This document shows, piece after piece, positions 54,978 to 63,631 of a stretch of 64,000 nt of DNA. Made by a program: the position numbers and the translations under genes. The DNA comes from Bradyrhizobium sp. 186 (GTDB lineage Bacteria; Pseudomonadota; Alphaproteobacteria; Rhizobiales; Xanthobacteraceae): contig NZ_CP082164.1 in the NCBI RefSeq assembly GCF_023101685.1, positions 3,348,001-3,412,000 of the forward strand, given 5' to 3'. Under the pieces are notes generated by a model. It worked only from the letters and a program-made list of their open reading frames with translations, did no database searches and was not told where the DNA came from. Position 1 is the first letter of the stretch. Every line of letters begins with the position of its first letter.

Positions 54978-56735
54978 ATGACCGGAGCACAGTACATTGC
55001 GGAATTCCTGGCGCGGGTCGGAAGCGATCGGGTCTTTCTCCTGACGGGCGGCGCCTGCGCGTTCATGATCGATGCGATCGCGCAGCATCCGAAGCTCCAC
55101 TATACCTGCTTCCAGCACGAGCAGGGCGCGGCGATGGCCGCGGACGCGCTGTGGCGTGTCAGTCACAAGGTCGGCGTGACCCTGGCGACCTCGGGCCCGG
55201 GAGCGACCAACCTCATCACGGGCATCGCCACCTCCCATTTCGATTCCATTCCCTCCCTGCACATCACCGGTCAGGTGAACCAGCGCGAGAGCAGCGCATT
55301 CCACGGCGCGAATGTGCGTCAGGCCGGGTTCCAGGAAACCAGGATCGTGGAGATGGTCCGGCCGGTCACGAAATATGCCGTGATGGTCACGAGCGTGGCC
55401 GAGCTGCGCGAAGAGCTGGCCAAGGCCTACTCGATCGCAATGTCAGGCCGCATGGGTCCGGTGCTGATCGACGTCCCCATGGACATCCAGCAGGCCGAAG
55501 TCGGAGACGACATCCTGCTTCCGTCGAGATTGGCGCCGGCGGCCGAGGAGCCGGCGAAGGTGCTCGCGGATCTGAAGCAGACGCTGGCCGATGCGGCGCG
55601 CCCGGTCGTTCTATGGGGAGCAGGCGTGGGGCTCGCTGGTGTCGAGCGCGACGTTGCGGACTGGCTGCGGCAGAGCGGCCTGCCGTTCGTCTCGAGCTGG
55701 GCCGGCCTGAGCTTCTTCGATCATGATCATCCGGGCTTCCTCGGACAGATCGGCGTTTACGGAAATCGCGGCGCGAACTTCGTTCTGCAGAACGCTGACG
55801 CCGTGATCGTGCTCGGCAGCCGGCTCGACAACCGCCAACGCTCCGGCAATACCAAGCAGTTCGCGGCCGGCGCCACCGTCCACGTCGTCGACATCGACCA
55901 GGAGGAACTGGCCAAATATCGCAACGACGGCTATCGCGTCAGTCACCTGGATTTTGCCGAGCTGCCGGAAGTGTTGGGCGGGCTCGATACCCGGCCGCCG
56001 AGCCGGGAGTGGGGTGGCTATGTCGCCGAGATGAAGCAGCGCTATTACCACAAGGAGGTCAGCACCTCGGCGGCGCGATTGAACTCATTGTCGCCCTACG
56101 ACGTGATCCGCCGGGTCAACGAGATCGTCGCGGAGGACGCAATCGTCATCGGCGACACCGGTGCCGCGGTTTGCTGGCTCTATCAGGCGTTCAAGGTGAA
56201 GCGTCACACCCTGTTCAATCCGGGCGGCAACTCGCCGATGGGATACGCGTTGCCGGCCGCGATCGGAGCCAAGATCGACCGCCCGGACCGACAGGTCATC
56301 TCCTATAACGGTGACGGCGGTTTTCATCTCAACATCCAGGAGCTCCAGACCGTCCGGCACAACAAGCTCGATATCGCGATCATCGTCATGAACAACGGAT
56401 CGTACGGCATCATCAAGCAGTTCCAGGACAGCTACATGCAGAGCCGTTACAGCGCCTCGCGCGACGGCCTGAGCTTTCCGGATTTCGGGGCGCTCGCGGC
56501 AGCCTACGGCCTGCGCTACGCTCGCATCGAGCGTCTCGAGCAGATCGAGCCGGGACTGTTCTCGGGCGGGCCGATCGTGATCGACGTGATGCTGAGCGAA
56601 CACACGCTGATCGAGCCCAAGCTCGAGATGGGACGTCCCATCAACGATCAGTTTCCCTATCTCGGCGAGAGCGACTACGCGGCAGGCAACCGCTTCGTGG
56701 ACTATCCGAGACCGGCTTCGTTGCGAACCACGTAG
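54978..56735 (+). CDS. Thiamine diphosphate-dependent enzyme, acetolactate synthase-like (YerE-type candidate)
   Basis: A 585-residue ThDP enzyme with the three standard domains. The catalytic glutamate is E48 in CFQHEQGAAMAADA and the cofactor motif is GDGGFHLN...MNNGSYG. Acetolactate synthases are not normally found among CDP-deoxysugar genes; the known exception is YerE of yersiniose synthesis, which adds a two-carbon unit from pyruvate to C4 of a CDP-3,6-dideoxy-4-keto sugar. Location directly after rfbFGH, with a reductase-like gene after it, makes that the best reading. A plain acetolactate synthase role cannot be excluded by sequence alone. Confidence 0.8.
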   Translation: MTGAQYIAEFLARVGSDRVFLLTGGACAFMIDAIAQHPKLHYTCFQHEQGAAMAADALWRVSHKVGVTLATSGPGATNLITGIATSHFDSIPSLHITGQVNQRESSAFHGANVRQAGFQETRIVEMVRPVTKYAVMVTSVAELREELAKAYSIAMSGRMGPVLIDVPMDIQQAEVGDDILLPSRLAPAAEEPAKVLADLKQTLADAARPVVLWGAGVGLAGVERDVADWLRQSGLPFVSSWAGLSFFDHDHPGFLGQIGVYGNRGANFVLQNADAVIVLGSRLDNRQRSGNTKQFAAGATVHVVDIDQEELAKYRNDGYRVSHLDFAELPEVLGGLDTRPPSREWGGYVAEMKQRYYHKEVSTSAARLNSLSPYDVIRRVNEIVAEDAIVIGDTGAAVCWLYQAFKVKRHTLFNPGGNSPMGYALPAAIGAKIDRPDRQVISYNGDGGFHLNIQELQTVRHNKLDIAIIVMNNGSYGIIKQFQDSYMQSRYSASRDGLSFPDFGALAAAYGLRYARIERLEQIEPGLFSGGPIVIDVMLSEHTLIEPKLEMGRPINDQFPYLGESDYAAGNRFVDYPRPASLRTT

Positions 56736-56780
56736 GATGGATCCGGCGACAGGTCACATCAGAGCATTGGCGGGATCGCG

Positions 56781-57701
56781 ATGCGTATATTCGTGACGGG
56801 CGCCACGGGCTTTCTGGGGTCTTACGTCGCAGAAGACCTGGTCGCGCAGGGACATGACGTCGCGGTGCTGCTGCGACCCGGCACCAGGCCGTGGCGGCTG
56901 GCGCCGGTCCTGGACCGCCTCACCGTCATCGAGGGGGCGCTGGACGACCCGGCAGCGCTCGGGACTGGACTTCATTCCTTCGCGCCAGATGCCGTCGTGC
57001 ACATGGCTTGGCGCGGGGTTGGCAACAGCGAACGCAACAGCGGGGATCAGGCGCGCAACATCGTCGATGCCGTGGAGTTGGCTGAGCTCGCCGCAGAGGC
57101 AGGTGCAACGATTTTCCTGGGCGCGGGATCGCAGGCCGAATACGGCCCCTACGATCGCGCGATCGCCGAGAGCGACGTGGCGCGGCCGACGACACTCTAC
57201 GGCATTGCCAAGCTCGCGAGCGGTTTGATGACCGAGCGGCGCTGTGCCGAGCGCGAGCTACGCTTCGCCTGGCTGCGCATATTCTCGACTTACGGTCCGA
57301 AAGATGGCGAGGCGTGGCTGATTCCGAACCTGATCCGCACCCTGCGCGCCGACGGACATATGGCGTTGACCGCCTGCGAACAGCGCTGGGGCTTCCTGCA
57401 TGCCCGCGATGCGGCAGCCGCCGTCCGCCTCGTCCTTGGCAGCCCGGTGGCGCAAGGCGTCTACAATCTCGGCAGTCCCGACGCCCCACAGCTTCGCGAT
57501 ACCGTGATGCGGCTGCACGAGCTGATCGGCGCCGGCGAACTTGGCTTTGGCGAAGTGCCGTATCGGCCGGACCAGGTTATGGTGCTGGCTGCGAACATGG
57601 CGCGGCTGGAAGCTTTGGGCTGGCGTCCGATGGTCGGGCTCGATCAGGGGCTGCGTGAAACGTTAGCCTGGCACGAAGCCGCGGAGCAGGGCGCGAAGTG
57701 A
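56781..57701 (+). CDS. NAD(P)-dependent epimerase/reductase of CDP-sugar synthesis
   Basis: A 306-residue SDR enzyme with TGATGFLGSYV near the N-terminus and the active-site pair in TLYGIAKLASG. It starts 45 bases after the ThDP enzyme and closes the rfb block. In context it probably reduces the keto group of the CDP-dideoxysugar, or the acetyl side chain of a YerE product (as YerF does); simple epimerisation is also possible. Confidence 0.82.
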   Translation: MRIFVTGATGFLGSYVAEDLVAQGHDVAVLLRPGTRPWRLAPVLDRLTVIEGALDDPAALGTGLHSFAPDAVVHMAWRGVGNSERNSGDQARNIVDAVELAELAAEAGATIFLGAGSQAEYGPYDRAIAESDVARPTTLYGIAKLASGLMTERRCAERELRFAWLRIFSTYGPKDGEAWLIPNLIRTLRADGHMALTACEQRWGFLHARDAAAAVRLVLGSPVAQGVYNLGSPDAPQLRDTVMRLHELIGAGELGFGEVPYRPDQVMVLAANMARLEALGWRPMVGLDQGLRETLAWHEAAEQGAK

Positions 57702-57711
57702 GCCTGAAGGT

Positions 57712-58668
57712 TTAAGTTTTGGGCGGCTCGTCGAAATTGACGCGCTCGCGCTCGAACACGACGGGCTTTTCGCGGACCTGGCCGTAGATCGCCAGAATGT
57801 ATTCCCCGAGCATGCCCATGAAGAAGAGCTGGACACCGCCGAAGAAGAACATCGCGACGATGAGGGTCAGGATGCCGGGCTCGGCAAGGCGCTGATAGAG
57901 GAGCAGGCCGAGCAGCAGGTTGATGACGGCGTAGGCGATGCTCGCGAAGGAGAGCACGAAGCCCGCATAGAGGCCGAAGCGCAGCGGCGCCGAGGTAAAG
58001 GAGACCAGCCCGTTGATGCCCTGGTCGATGAGCGCTGCCGCGCGGTTTTTCGACAGCCCCTTCTTGCGTGCGCGCCAGGTGTAGGGCACGCCGACGGCGC
58101 GGCCGCCGCATTCGAAGGTCATCATGCGCATGAACGGGTAGCCGTCGCGGACGCGCCGCATCCGCTCGACGACGTTGCGGTCAACGAGCTGGAAGTCGCC
58201 GACGCCTGGCGGCACCTTGATCTCGGAGAAGCGGGTCAGCATCCGGTAATAGGCGCCGCGAAAGCCGCGCATCAGCCGTCCTTCCTCCCGCACCGCGCGA
58301 ATGCCGTAGACGATCTCGTTGCCGGCTTCCCACAGCTTGACGAAGTCGGGGATCAACTCCGGCGGATCCTGCAGGTCGGCCGGCATGAACAGAAGCACGG
58401 CATCGCCGCTCGAGGACATCACGCCGTTGAAGGTGTTGCGGAGCGGCCCGAAATTGCGCGCATTGATGATGATCCGCACCGATTTGTCGGTGGCAGCGAT
58501 GTCCCGCAGAATTTCCAGGGTACGATCGTCCGAGGCGTTGTCGCAGAAGATGTGTTCGCGCTGATAGCCGTGGAGCTTGTCGTCAAAGATCCGGCGAACT
58601 GCCTCGTAGCAGTCCCTGACATTGAGCTCTTCGTTGAAGCACGGGGTAACGATACTGATGGTCTTCAC
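57712..58668 (-). CDS. Family 2 glycosyltransferase, polyprenyl-phosphate type (GtrB/DPM1-like)
   Basis: A 318-residue GT2 enzyme with CDNASDDRTLEIL, the DxD-like MPADLQDPPELIP and a C-terminal pair of helices (about residues 232-295), the layout of GtrB and bactoprenol-phosphate glucosyltransferases. It would load a sugar onto undecaprenyl phosphate for transfer outside by a GT-C enzyme; three GT-C-like proteins are encoded within 10 kb. It is convergent with the rfb operon, 10 bases apart. Confidence 0.88.
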   Translation of the reverse strand: MKTISIVTPCFNEELNVRDCYEAVRRIFDDKLHGYQREHIFCDNASDDRTLEILRDIAATDKSVRIIINARNFGPLRNTFNGVMSSSGDAVLLFMPADLQDPPELIPDFVKLWEAGNEIVYGIRAVREEGRLMRGFRGAYYRMLTRFSEIKVPPGVGDFQLVDRNVVERMRRVRDGYPFMRMMTFECGGRAVGVPYTWRARKKGLSKNRAAALIDQGINGLVSFTSAPLRFGLYAGFVLSFASIAYAVINLLLGLLLYQRLAEPGILTLIVAMFFFGGVQLFFMGMLGEYILAIYGQVREKPVVFERERVNFDEPPKT

Positions 58669-58897
58669 TATTGAATCCCCGATGGATTGGCGGCACGCAA
58701 GCGAGTCTTGTTATCACACGGGCCTACGTCCGAAATTTAAAATTTGACCAACAGGGTTAGACTTGACAAGACAAGCAGTGAACTTGCCACGAAGCTGGGA
58801 AGGAAGCTAGGCACCCACTATCGCTTGCCCTCTTTTCCCAATGAAATCATGAGCGCTGCCCCGAACCACCGCAGTGCCAATTCGACCGAGATAGAGA

Positions 58898-60625
58898 GTG
58901 AGCGATCGTCCCCAACTCAGTTCAGTTCTGACATGTATCGGCCGTGGCAATGTGGGCTGGGTCGTTTCTGTGGTAATCGCCGGGTGCTCGCTCTTTAGTG
59001 CTTGTTGGACCATCTGGTGGATGGACCGCGGCTTCGACTTCACGGACGAAGCCTTTTACCTCATGTGGGCCCAAGAGCCAGCGCGGTTCAAGATAGCATA
59101 CGGATTGTTCGGCTACGGCCTGCACCCGCTCTTCGAATTGGTCGGAGAATCGGTTGCGGGCCTGCGGCGACTCGCAGCGCTTATCGCTGCTGCGCTGGGA
59201 GCGCTCGCGTCGCTGACGATGCTGAGCTACGTGCGTATTCCACTTCGGAGTCCGGCTGCTCTCCAGATATTGAGTTCATCGGCTCTACTTCCGTTTTCAT
59301 ACTACGTATTCTGGATCCCTACCCCTTCATATAATTGGTTCGCGCTCATCAGTGGACTTTTTTTGGTCTGCGCATTGGCCGATCTTCTCAGATCCGAGCG
59401 ACTACCCCGATCCGCTTTTTTCGCGAGCGTTTCTGCAACATTGATACTGTTTTCCCGGCCGCAGAACGCCTTAGCTTACGGGTGCGTCTATTTGGCTGCG
59501 GCTCTGTTTTTCGCCTCCAACACAAGGCGCGTAAGCAAGCTTCTGCTAGCCGCGGGCGTATGGACAGTGGCGCTTCTGACAATGGTTGCGTGGTGGATGC
59601 CGCTCAACATCGTCTTGCGACAAATTCAGTCATACTTAGCAACATTCGGAGCAAGCCATCCAGTTCATTCAAGTCTCCTTGTAAGCCTTGCGAGCTTTTT
59701 TCAGACCAGCGGTCTCTTGTTTCTGTGCTCAGGGCTAATCTTTCTTATCACGTCAGTACTACACAGGTACGAGCGTCTGATCCCATGGCTGGCAGTCTTA
59801 CAAATTTGCGCGAGCGGGGCCATTGCACTGGACGTGGTTCTCAATCTCACCACAAGCAATTTCGTGTATCGGATTGGCCCGACTACAGGAGCCATCGCCT
59901 ATACGGTTCTCTCAATTTGTCGCCTTCGAGCAGACGCAGATCAACGATTTATAACTCTTATGGGATGGGCTTCGCTTATTCCGCTCGCGGCTACCTTCGG
60001 CAGTACCGATCGCATTTCCGAGCAGCTCAATTTCTTCTGCGGGATCTGGGGCATCATAACTACTGTTGCGTCTTATCGCGCGCTGCACCGGTTCTGGTGC
60101 GCAGGTATCACTGTGGCGTGGGTAGTGCTTGTATCTGCTGCCGTTCAAATCGGATTGGCTGAGCCGTATAGGCTGGCGTCACCAGTCAAGATGCAACTCA
60201 ATCCCACTCGAGTAGGAAACGGGTCAATGGTCAAGCTCGATGAGAAAACGAGCAAGTTTGTAACCGACCTGCAGGAACGTGCGAAAGTTAGCGGGTTTTG
60301 TGACGGTGATTCAGTATTGGATCTCGGGAGTGCTTCACCTGGAGTGGTTTTTGCGATTGGCGGGCGTGCGCCCACATTCCCATGGATCTTTGCGGGATAC
60401 TCGTTCTCGGAACGATTTGCTCAACAAGTTATCGGTCAGACTGATCCGCAAGTACTTGCTCGCACGTGGCTCGTCCTCAGCGAATCACCTCGCACTTTCA
60501 CGCCAGCTCAGATCCAGGCGATTGGTATCGACTTGTCTTCTTATAGGCGTGTGGTCAAACTAGACCATCCGGTCACGGGTTATCCTGTGAGCCTATTCGC
60601 GCCGCCACAACTTCACCCCTGCTAG
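58898..60625 (+). CDS. GT-C-like polytopic membrane protein of unknown function
   Basis: A 575-residue membrane protein with ten or more helices. The first periplasmic loop contains DRGFDFTDEAFYLMWA, with acidic residues where GT-C enzymes keep the catalytic Asp, and HPLFELVGE follows. The C-terminal 150 residues are globular. GTG 58898 is the first usable start after an in-frame TAG at 58892. Low-GC codon use sets it apart from the rfb genes. The 229 bases upstream hold an AT-rich patch (aaatttaaaattt near 58734) that may belong to its promoter. Confidence 0.65.
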   Translation: MSDRPQLSSVLTCIGRGNVGWVVSVVIAGCSLFSACWTIWWMDRGFDFTDEAFYLMWAQEPARFKIAYGLFGYGLHPLFELVGESVAGLRRLAALIAAALGALASLTMLSYVRIPLRSPAALQILSSSALLPFSYYVFWIPTPSYNWFALISGLFLVCALADLLRSERLPRSAFFASVSATLILFSRPQNALAYGCVYLAAALFFASNTRRVSKLLLAAGVWTVALLTMVAWWMPLNIVLRQIQSYLATFGASHPVHSSLLVSLASFFQTSGLLFLCSGLIFLITSVLHRYERLIPWLAVLQICASGAIALDVVLNLTTSNFVYRIGPTTGAIAYTVLSICRLRADADQRFITLMGWASLIPLAATFGSTDRISEQLNFFCGIWGIITTVASYRALHRFWCAGITVAWVVLVSAAVQIGLAEPYRLASPVKMQLNPTRVGNGSMVKLDEKTSKFVTDLQERAKVSGFCDGDSVLDLGSASPGVVFAIGGRAPTFPWIFAGYSFSERFAQQVIGQTDPQVLARTWLVLSESPRTFTPAQIQAIGIDLSSYRRVVKLDHPVTGYPVSLFAPPQLHPC

Positions 60626-60947
60626 CCGTGGGCGAAACGAGAATAGATCGGCTCATCGATACGTCCGTGCAAATTGGCAGCGGTCGATCCTCTAGAATGA
60701 CAGCCGGTGAGAAGGGATTTCTCAGGCTAATGCTCCCTTCTCAAGCATACGCCAAGCGGCACGCCATGCCAGCCGGGATGTTGCGGCAACGTCCGTAAGC
60801 CTTTGATTCAACAGGTCAACTAGGCGGCGTGGAATCGGTTAGTTCCCTTGCGCTAACCGGTAAGATGCTGGTAATAAACGATCATCGATCGGGCTGGGGC
60901 ATCCAATCGCGGTCCGCATCCGTCAATCTATCGGGGATATTGCAGGC
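60626..60947. other. 322-base gap before the acetamido-sugar genes
   Basis: No gene, repeat or terminator is recognised. Short open frames here do not resemble proteins. The promoter of the oxidoreductase gene at 60948 is expected in it. Confidence 0.4.
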
Positions 60948-62009
60948 ATGATCAGAGTTGGCCTGCTTGGCTGTGGGCGCATAGCCAAGCGTCACGCGGA
61001 TTTGCTGGGCGGTGGGCATATCAAAGGTGCGGTCCTTGCCGCCGTTTGCGATGAACTCCCGGAGCGGGCAAATCAATTTGCAAGCCGGTATCAGGTTCCT
61101 GCGTACCACAGCATCGCGGATTTCCTCGATCGGTCCGATGTGGATATGGTTTCCATTCTTACGCCGAGTGGATTGCATGCCCTGCATGCAATCGAGGCCG
61201 CGAAGGCGGGAAAGCACGTCATCGTCGAAAAGCCGATGGCCTTACGGCTTGAGGATGCTGATTCCATGATCCAGGCCTGCGATGCGGCGGGTGTGAAGCT
61301 ATTCGTCGTGAAGCAGAACCGCTTCAACATTCCGGTACTGAAGGCCCGTGAGGCGTTGCTGACCGGCAGGTTCGGCAAGTTGATTCTCGGCACCGTGCGT
61401 GTGCGATGGTGTCGGGATCAGGCCTATTACGATCAGGACAAATGGCGTGGAACCTGGGCTTACGACGGCGGGGTCCTTGCCAATCAGGCCAGCCATCACG
61501 TCGATATGCTTGAATGGTTTTTCGGCGACGTCGTGAGCGTGCATGCGCGAGCCGCCACGGCGCTTGTGAACATCGAGGCAGAGGATACGGCTATTGCGAC
61601 CTTGAAATTTCGCAACGGTGCGCTGGGTATCATCGAGGCTACAACAGCAGTGCGGCCGAAGGATCTGGAAGGCTCGCTCTCGATTTTGGGCGAAAAGGGA
61701 ACGGTCGAGATTGCGGGGTTCGCGGTCAACAAGATCCGGCATTGGCAATTTCGCGACGAGCTGCCCTCCGACGCGGACGTCATCGAAAACTTCTCGGTCA
61801 ATCCTCCCAACGTGTATGGGTTCGGGCATCAGGCCTATTACGAGCATGTTGTCGATTGTTTGAGAAACCACAGCCCAGCGCTGGTTGATGGGCTCGAAGG
61901 ACGCAAGAGCCTGGAGCTCATCTCGGCTCTGTACGAATCGATCGAGACCGGCAAGGAAGTCGAGCTCTACTTCAATCCCAAGCAATGTCGGCTGGGCGTG
62001 GGATCATGA
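60948..62009 (+). CDS. Gfo/Idh/MocA family sugar-nucleotide oxidoreductase (WlbA/WbpB-like)
   Basis: A 353-residue NAD-dependent dehydrogenase with Rossmann motif GLLGCGRIAKRHADLL, the EKPMAL catalytic lysine motif and GGVLANQASHHVDMLEWFFG, close to the UDP-N-acetylglucosaminuronate 3-dehydrogenase group. It would create a 3-keto sugar for the aminotransferase and acetyltransferase encoded next. The stop overlaps the next start (ATGA). Confidence 0.88.
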   Translation: MIRVGLLGCGRIAKRHADLLGGGHIKGAVLAAVCDELPERANQFASRYQVPAYHSIADFLDRSDVDMVSILTPSGLHALHAIEAAKAGKHVIVEKPMALRLEDADSMIQACDAAGVKLFVVKQNRFNIPVLKAREALLTGRFGKLILGTVRVRWCRDQAYYDQDKWRGTWAYDGGVLANQASHHVDMLEWFFGDVVSVHARAATALVNIEAEDTAIATLKFRNGALGIIEATTAVRPKDLEGSLSILGEKGTVEIAGFAVNKIRHWQFRDELPSDADVIENFSVNPPNVYGFGHQAYYEHVVDCLRNHSPALVDGLEGRKSLELISALYESIETGKEVELYFNPKQCRLGVGS

Positions 62010-62485
62010 ACGTGCCGCACGTCACCGAGGTTGACGTCCGCGATGTGACGTTCGGATTTCGCGTCAAGATCGTCAAGCCCTGCAATCTCTATGGTTGCGA
62101 GATCGGTGATGATTGCTTCATAGGGCCGTTCACGGAAATTCAGAAGACGGCGAAGATAGGGGCCAGGACGCGCGTCCAGTCACACGCGTTTGTCTGCGAG
62201 CTCGTGACCATCGGTGAAGACTGCTTCATCGGTCACGGAGCTGTTTTCATCAACGACACCTTTTCGACGGGGGGGCCCGCTCGCGGCGACAAGGGGCTTT
62301 GGCGCGCGACATCCGTTGGCAATCGGGTATCGATCGGTTCAAATGCCACAATCCTTCCCGTCCGGATCTGCGATGATGTGGTCATTGGAGCCGGGGCCGT
62401 CGTGACCAGCGATATCACCGAGCCCGGCTTCTATGTGGGAAATCCCGCTCGAAGCCTCGTCCGGAAACAGATCAGACAGCTGTGA
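62006..62485 (+). CDS. Left-handed beta-helix N-acetyltransferase (WlbB/WbpD-like)
   Basis: A 159-residue hexapeptide-repeat acyltransferase counted from ATG 62006, which overlaps the preceding stop. Repeats such as IGDDCFIGPFTEI and IGEDCFIGHGAVFIND define the beta-helix; a C-terminal VIGAGAVVTSDI closes it. It should acetylate the 3-amino group made by the aminotransferase encoded downstream. Confidence 0.88.
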   Translation: MNVPHVTEVDVRDVTFGFRVKIVKPCNLYGCEIGDDCFIGPFTEIQKTAKIGARTRVQSHAFVCELVTIGEDCFIGHGAVFINDTFSTGGPARGDKGLWRATSVGNRVSIGSNATILPVRICDDVVIGAGAVVTSDITEPGFYVGNPARSLVRKQIRQL

Positions 62486-62498
62486 CTGAGGGGACGCG

Positions 62499-63605
62499 AT
62501 GAACGTACCGTTTGCGGATCTCAATCTTCAATATCACACCATCAAGGACGAAATCGACCAGGCGATCGCTTCGGTTATTCGCGACAGTGCATTTATCCGT
62601 GGGCCTTACGTCGATGCCTTCGAGCAGGAGTTCGCTGAAGCCGTCGGTGTGAGCCATTGTGTCTCCTGTGCAAACGGAACGGATGCTCTTTATATCGCGA
62701 TGCGGGCTCTCGGTATCGCAGCCGGGGCCGAAGTCATCACGACCGCGCATTCATGGATAAGTACTTCGTCCATGATCACCCATAGCGGCGCCAATGTGGT
62801 CTTCTGTGATACCGACGCGCGCACCTTCACGATAGACCCGGCCGCGATCGAAAACGCGATCACGCCGCAGACGGTCGGAATCATCCCGGTTCACCTCTAC
62901 GGGCAACCTGCGGACATGGACGCGATCATGGCGATCGCGCGCAAACACAAGCTCTGGGTTCTGGAGGACTGCGCGCAGGCCCATTTGGCGCGATATAAGG
63001 GCCAGCAGGTCGGCACCTTCGGTGAGGCCGCGACGTTTTCGTTTTATCCTGGCAAGAACCTCGGTGCGATGGGGGACGCCGGCGCCATCGTAACCAACGA
63101 TGCTGCCCTTGCGACCCGCATGGCCAAAATTGCGCGGCACGGCGGGTTGACCAAGCATCAGCATGAGGTGGAAGGAATCAATAGCCGGCTCGACGGCTTG
63201 CAGGCCGCGATCTTGTCAGTGAAGTTGCGACACCTCTCGGCCTGGACGAACGCGCGCAGGGCAGCTGCCGCAATCTATGATGCCGGATTGAGCCAAATAC
63301 AAAATCTGACTATTCCTTATCTCGCGGCCGAGCGTGAGCACGTCTACCACTTGTACACGGTCCAGCACCCGCGTCGTGACGAACTGGCCCGGCATTTGAA
63401 CGCAAATGGCGTCCAGACGGCGGTCAACTATCCGACTGCTTTGCCGTTTCTTCAGAGCTACAAGCGCCTGGGTCTGCGGCCGGAGGAATTCCCGAACGCG
63501 CATCGCCATCAAAGCCGTATTCTCTCGCTGCCCATGTTCTCCGAGATCACAACTGCTCAGCAAAGTGTTGTCATTGATCTGGTTGCTACGTTTGGCCCAT
63601 CCTAG
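62499..63605 (+). CDS. DegT/DnrJ/EryC1/StrS sugar aminotransferase (WlbC/WbpE-like)
   Basis: A 368-residue PLP-dependent aminotransferase. The Schiff-base lysine is in FSFYPGKNLGAMGDAGA, which distinguishes it from RfbH; CANGTDALYIA and VLEDCAQAHLA are the other PLP contacts. With the two preceding genes it gives a 3-acetamido-3-deoxy sugar nucleotide, probably a component of O-antigen or capsule. The Shine-Dalgarno region is gaggggacg. Confidence 0.9.
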   Translation: MNVPFADLNLQYHTIKDEIDQAIASVIRDSAFIRGPYVDAFEQEFAEAVGVSHCVSCANGTDALYIAMRALGIAAGAEVITTAHSWISTSSMITHSGANVVFCDTDARTFTIDPAAIENAITPQTVGIIPVHLYGQPADMDAIMAIARKHKLWVLEDCAQAHLARYKGQQVGTFGEAATFSFYPGKNLGAMGDAGAIVTNDAALATRMAKIARHGGLTKHQHEVEGINSRLDGLQAAILSVKLRHLSAWTNARRAAAAIYDAGLSQIQNLTIPYLAAEREHVYHLYTVQHPRRDELARHLNANGVQTAVNYPTALPFLQSYKRLGLRPEEFPNAHRHQSRILSLPMFSEITTAQQSVVIDLVATFGPS

Positions 63606-63631
63606 ATCGTCCAATCGCCTGGGCCGATCCT

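Noticed and set aside
53463..55304. A 613-residue minus-strand open frame.
   Set aside because: Antisense to rfbH and parts of its neighbours, which have clear catalytic motifs on the plus strand.
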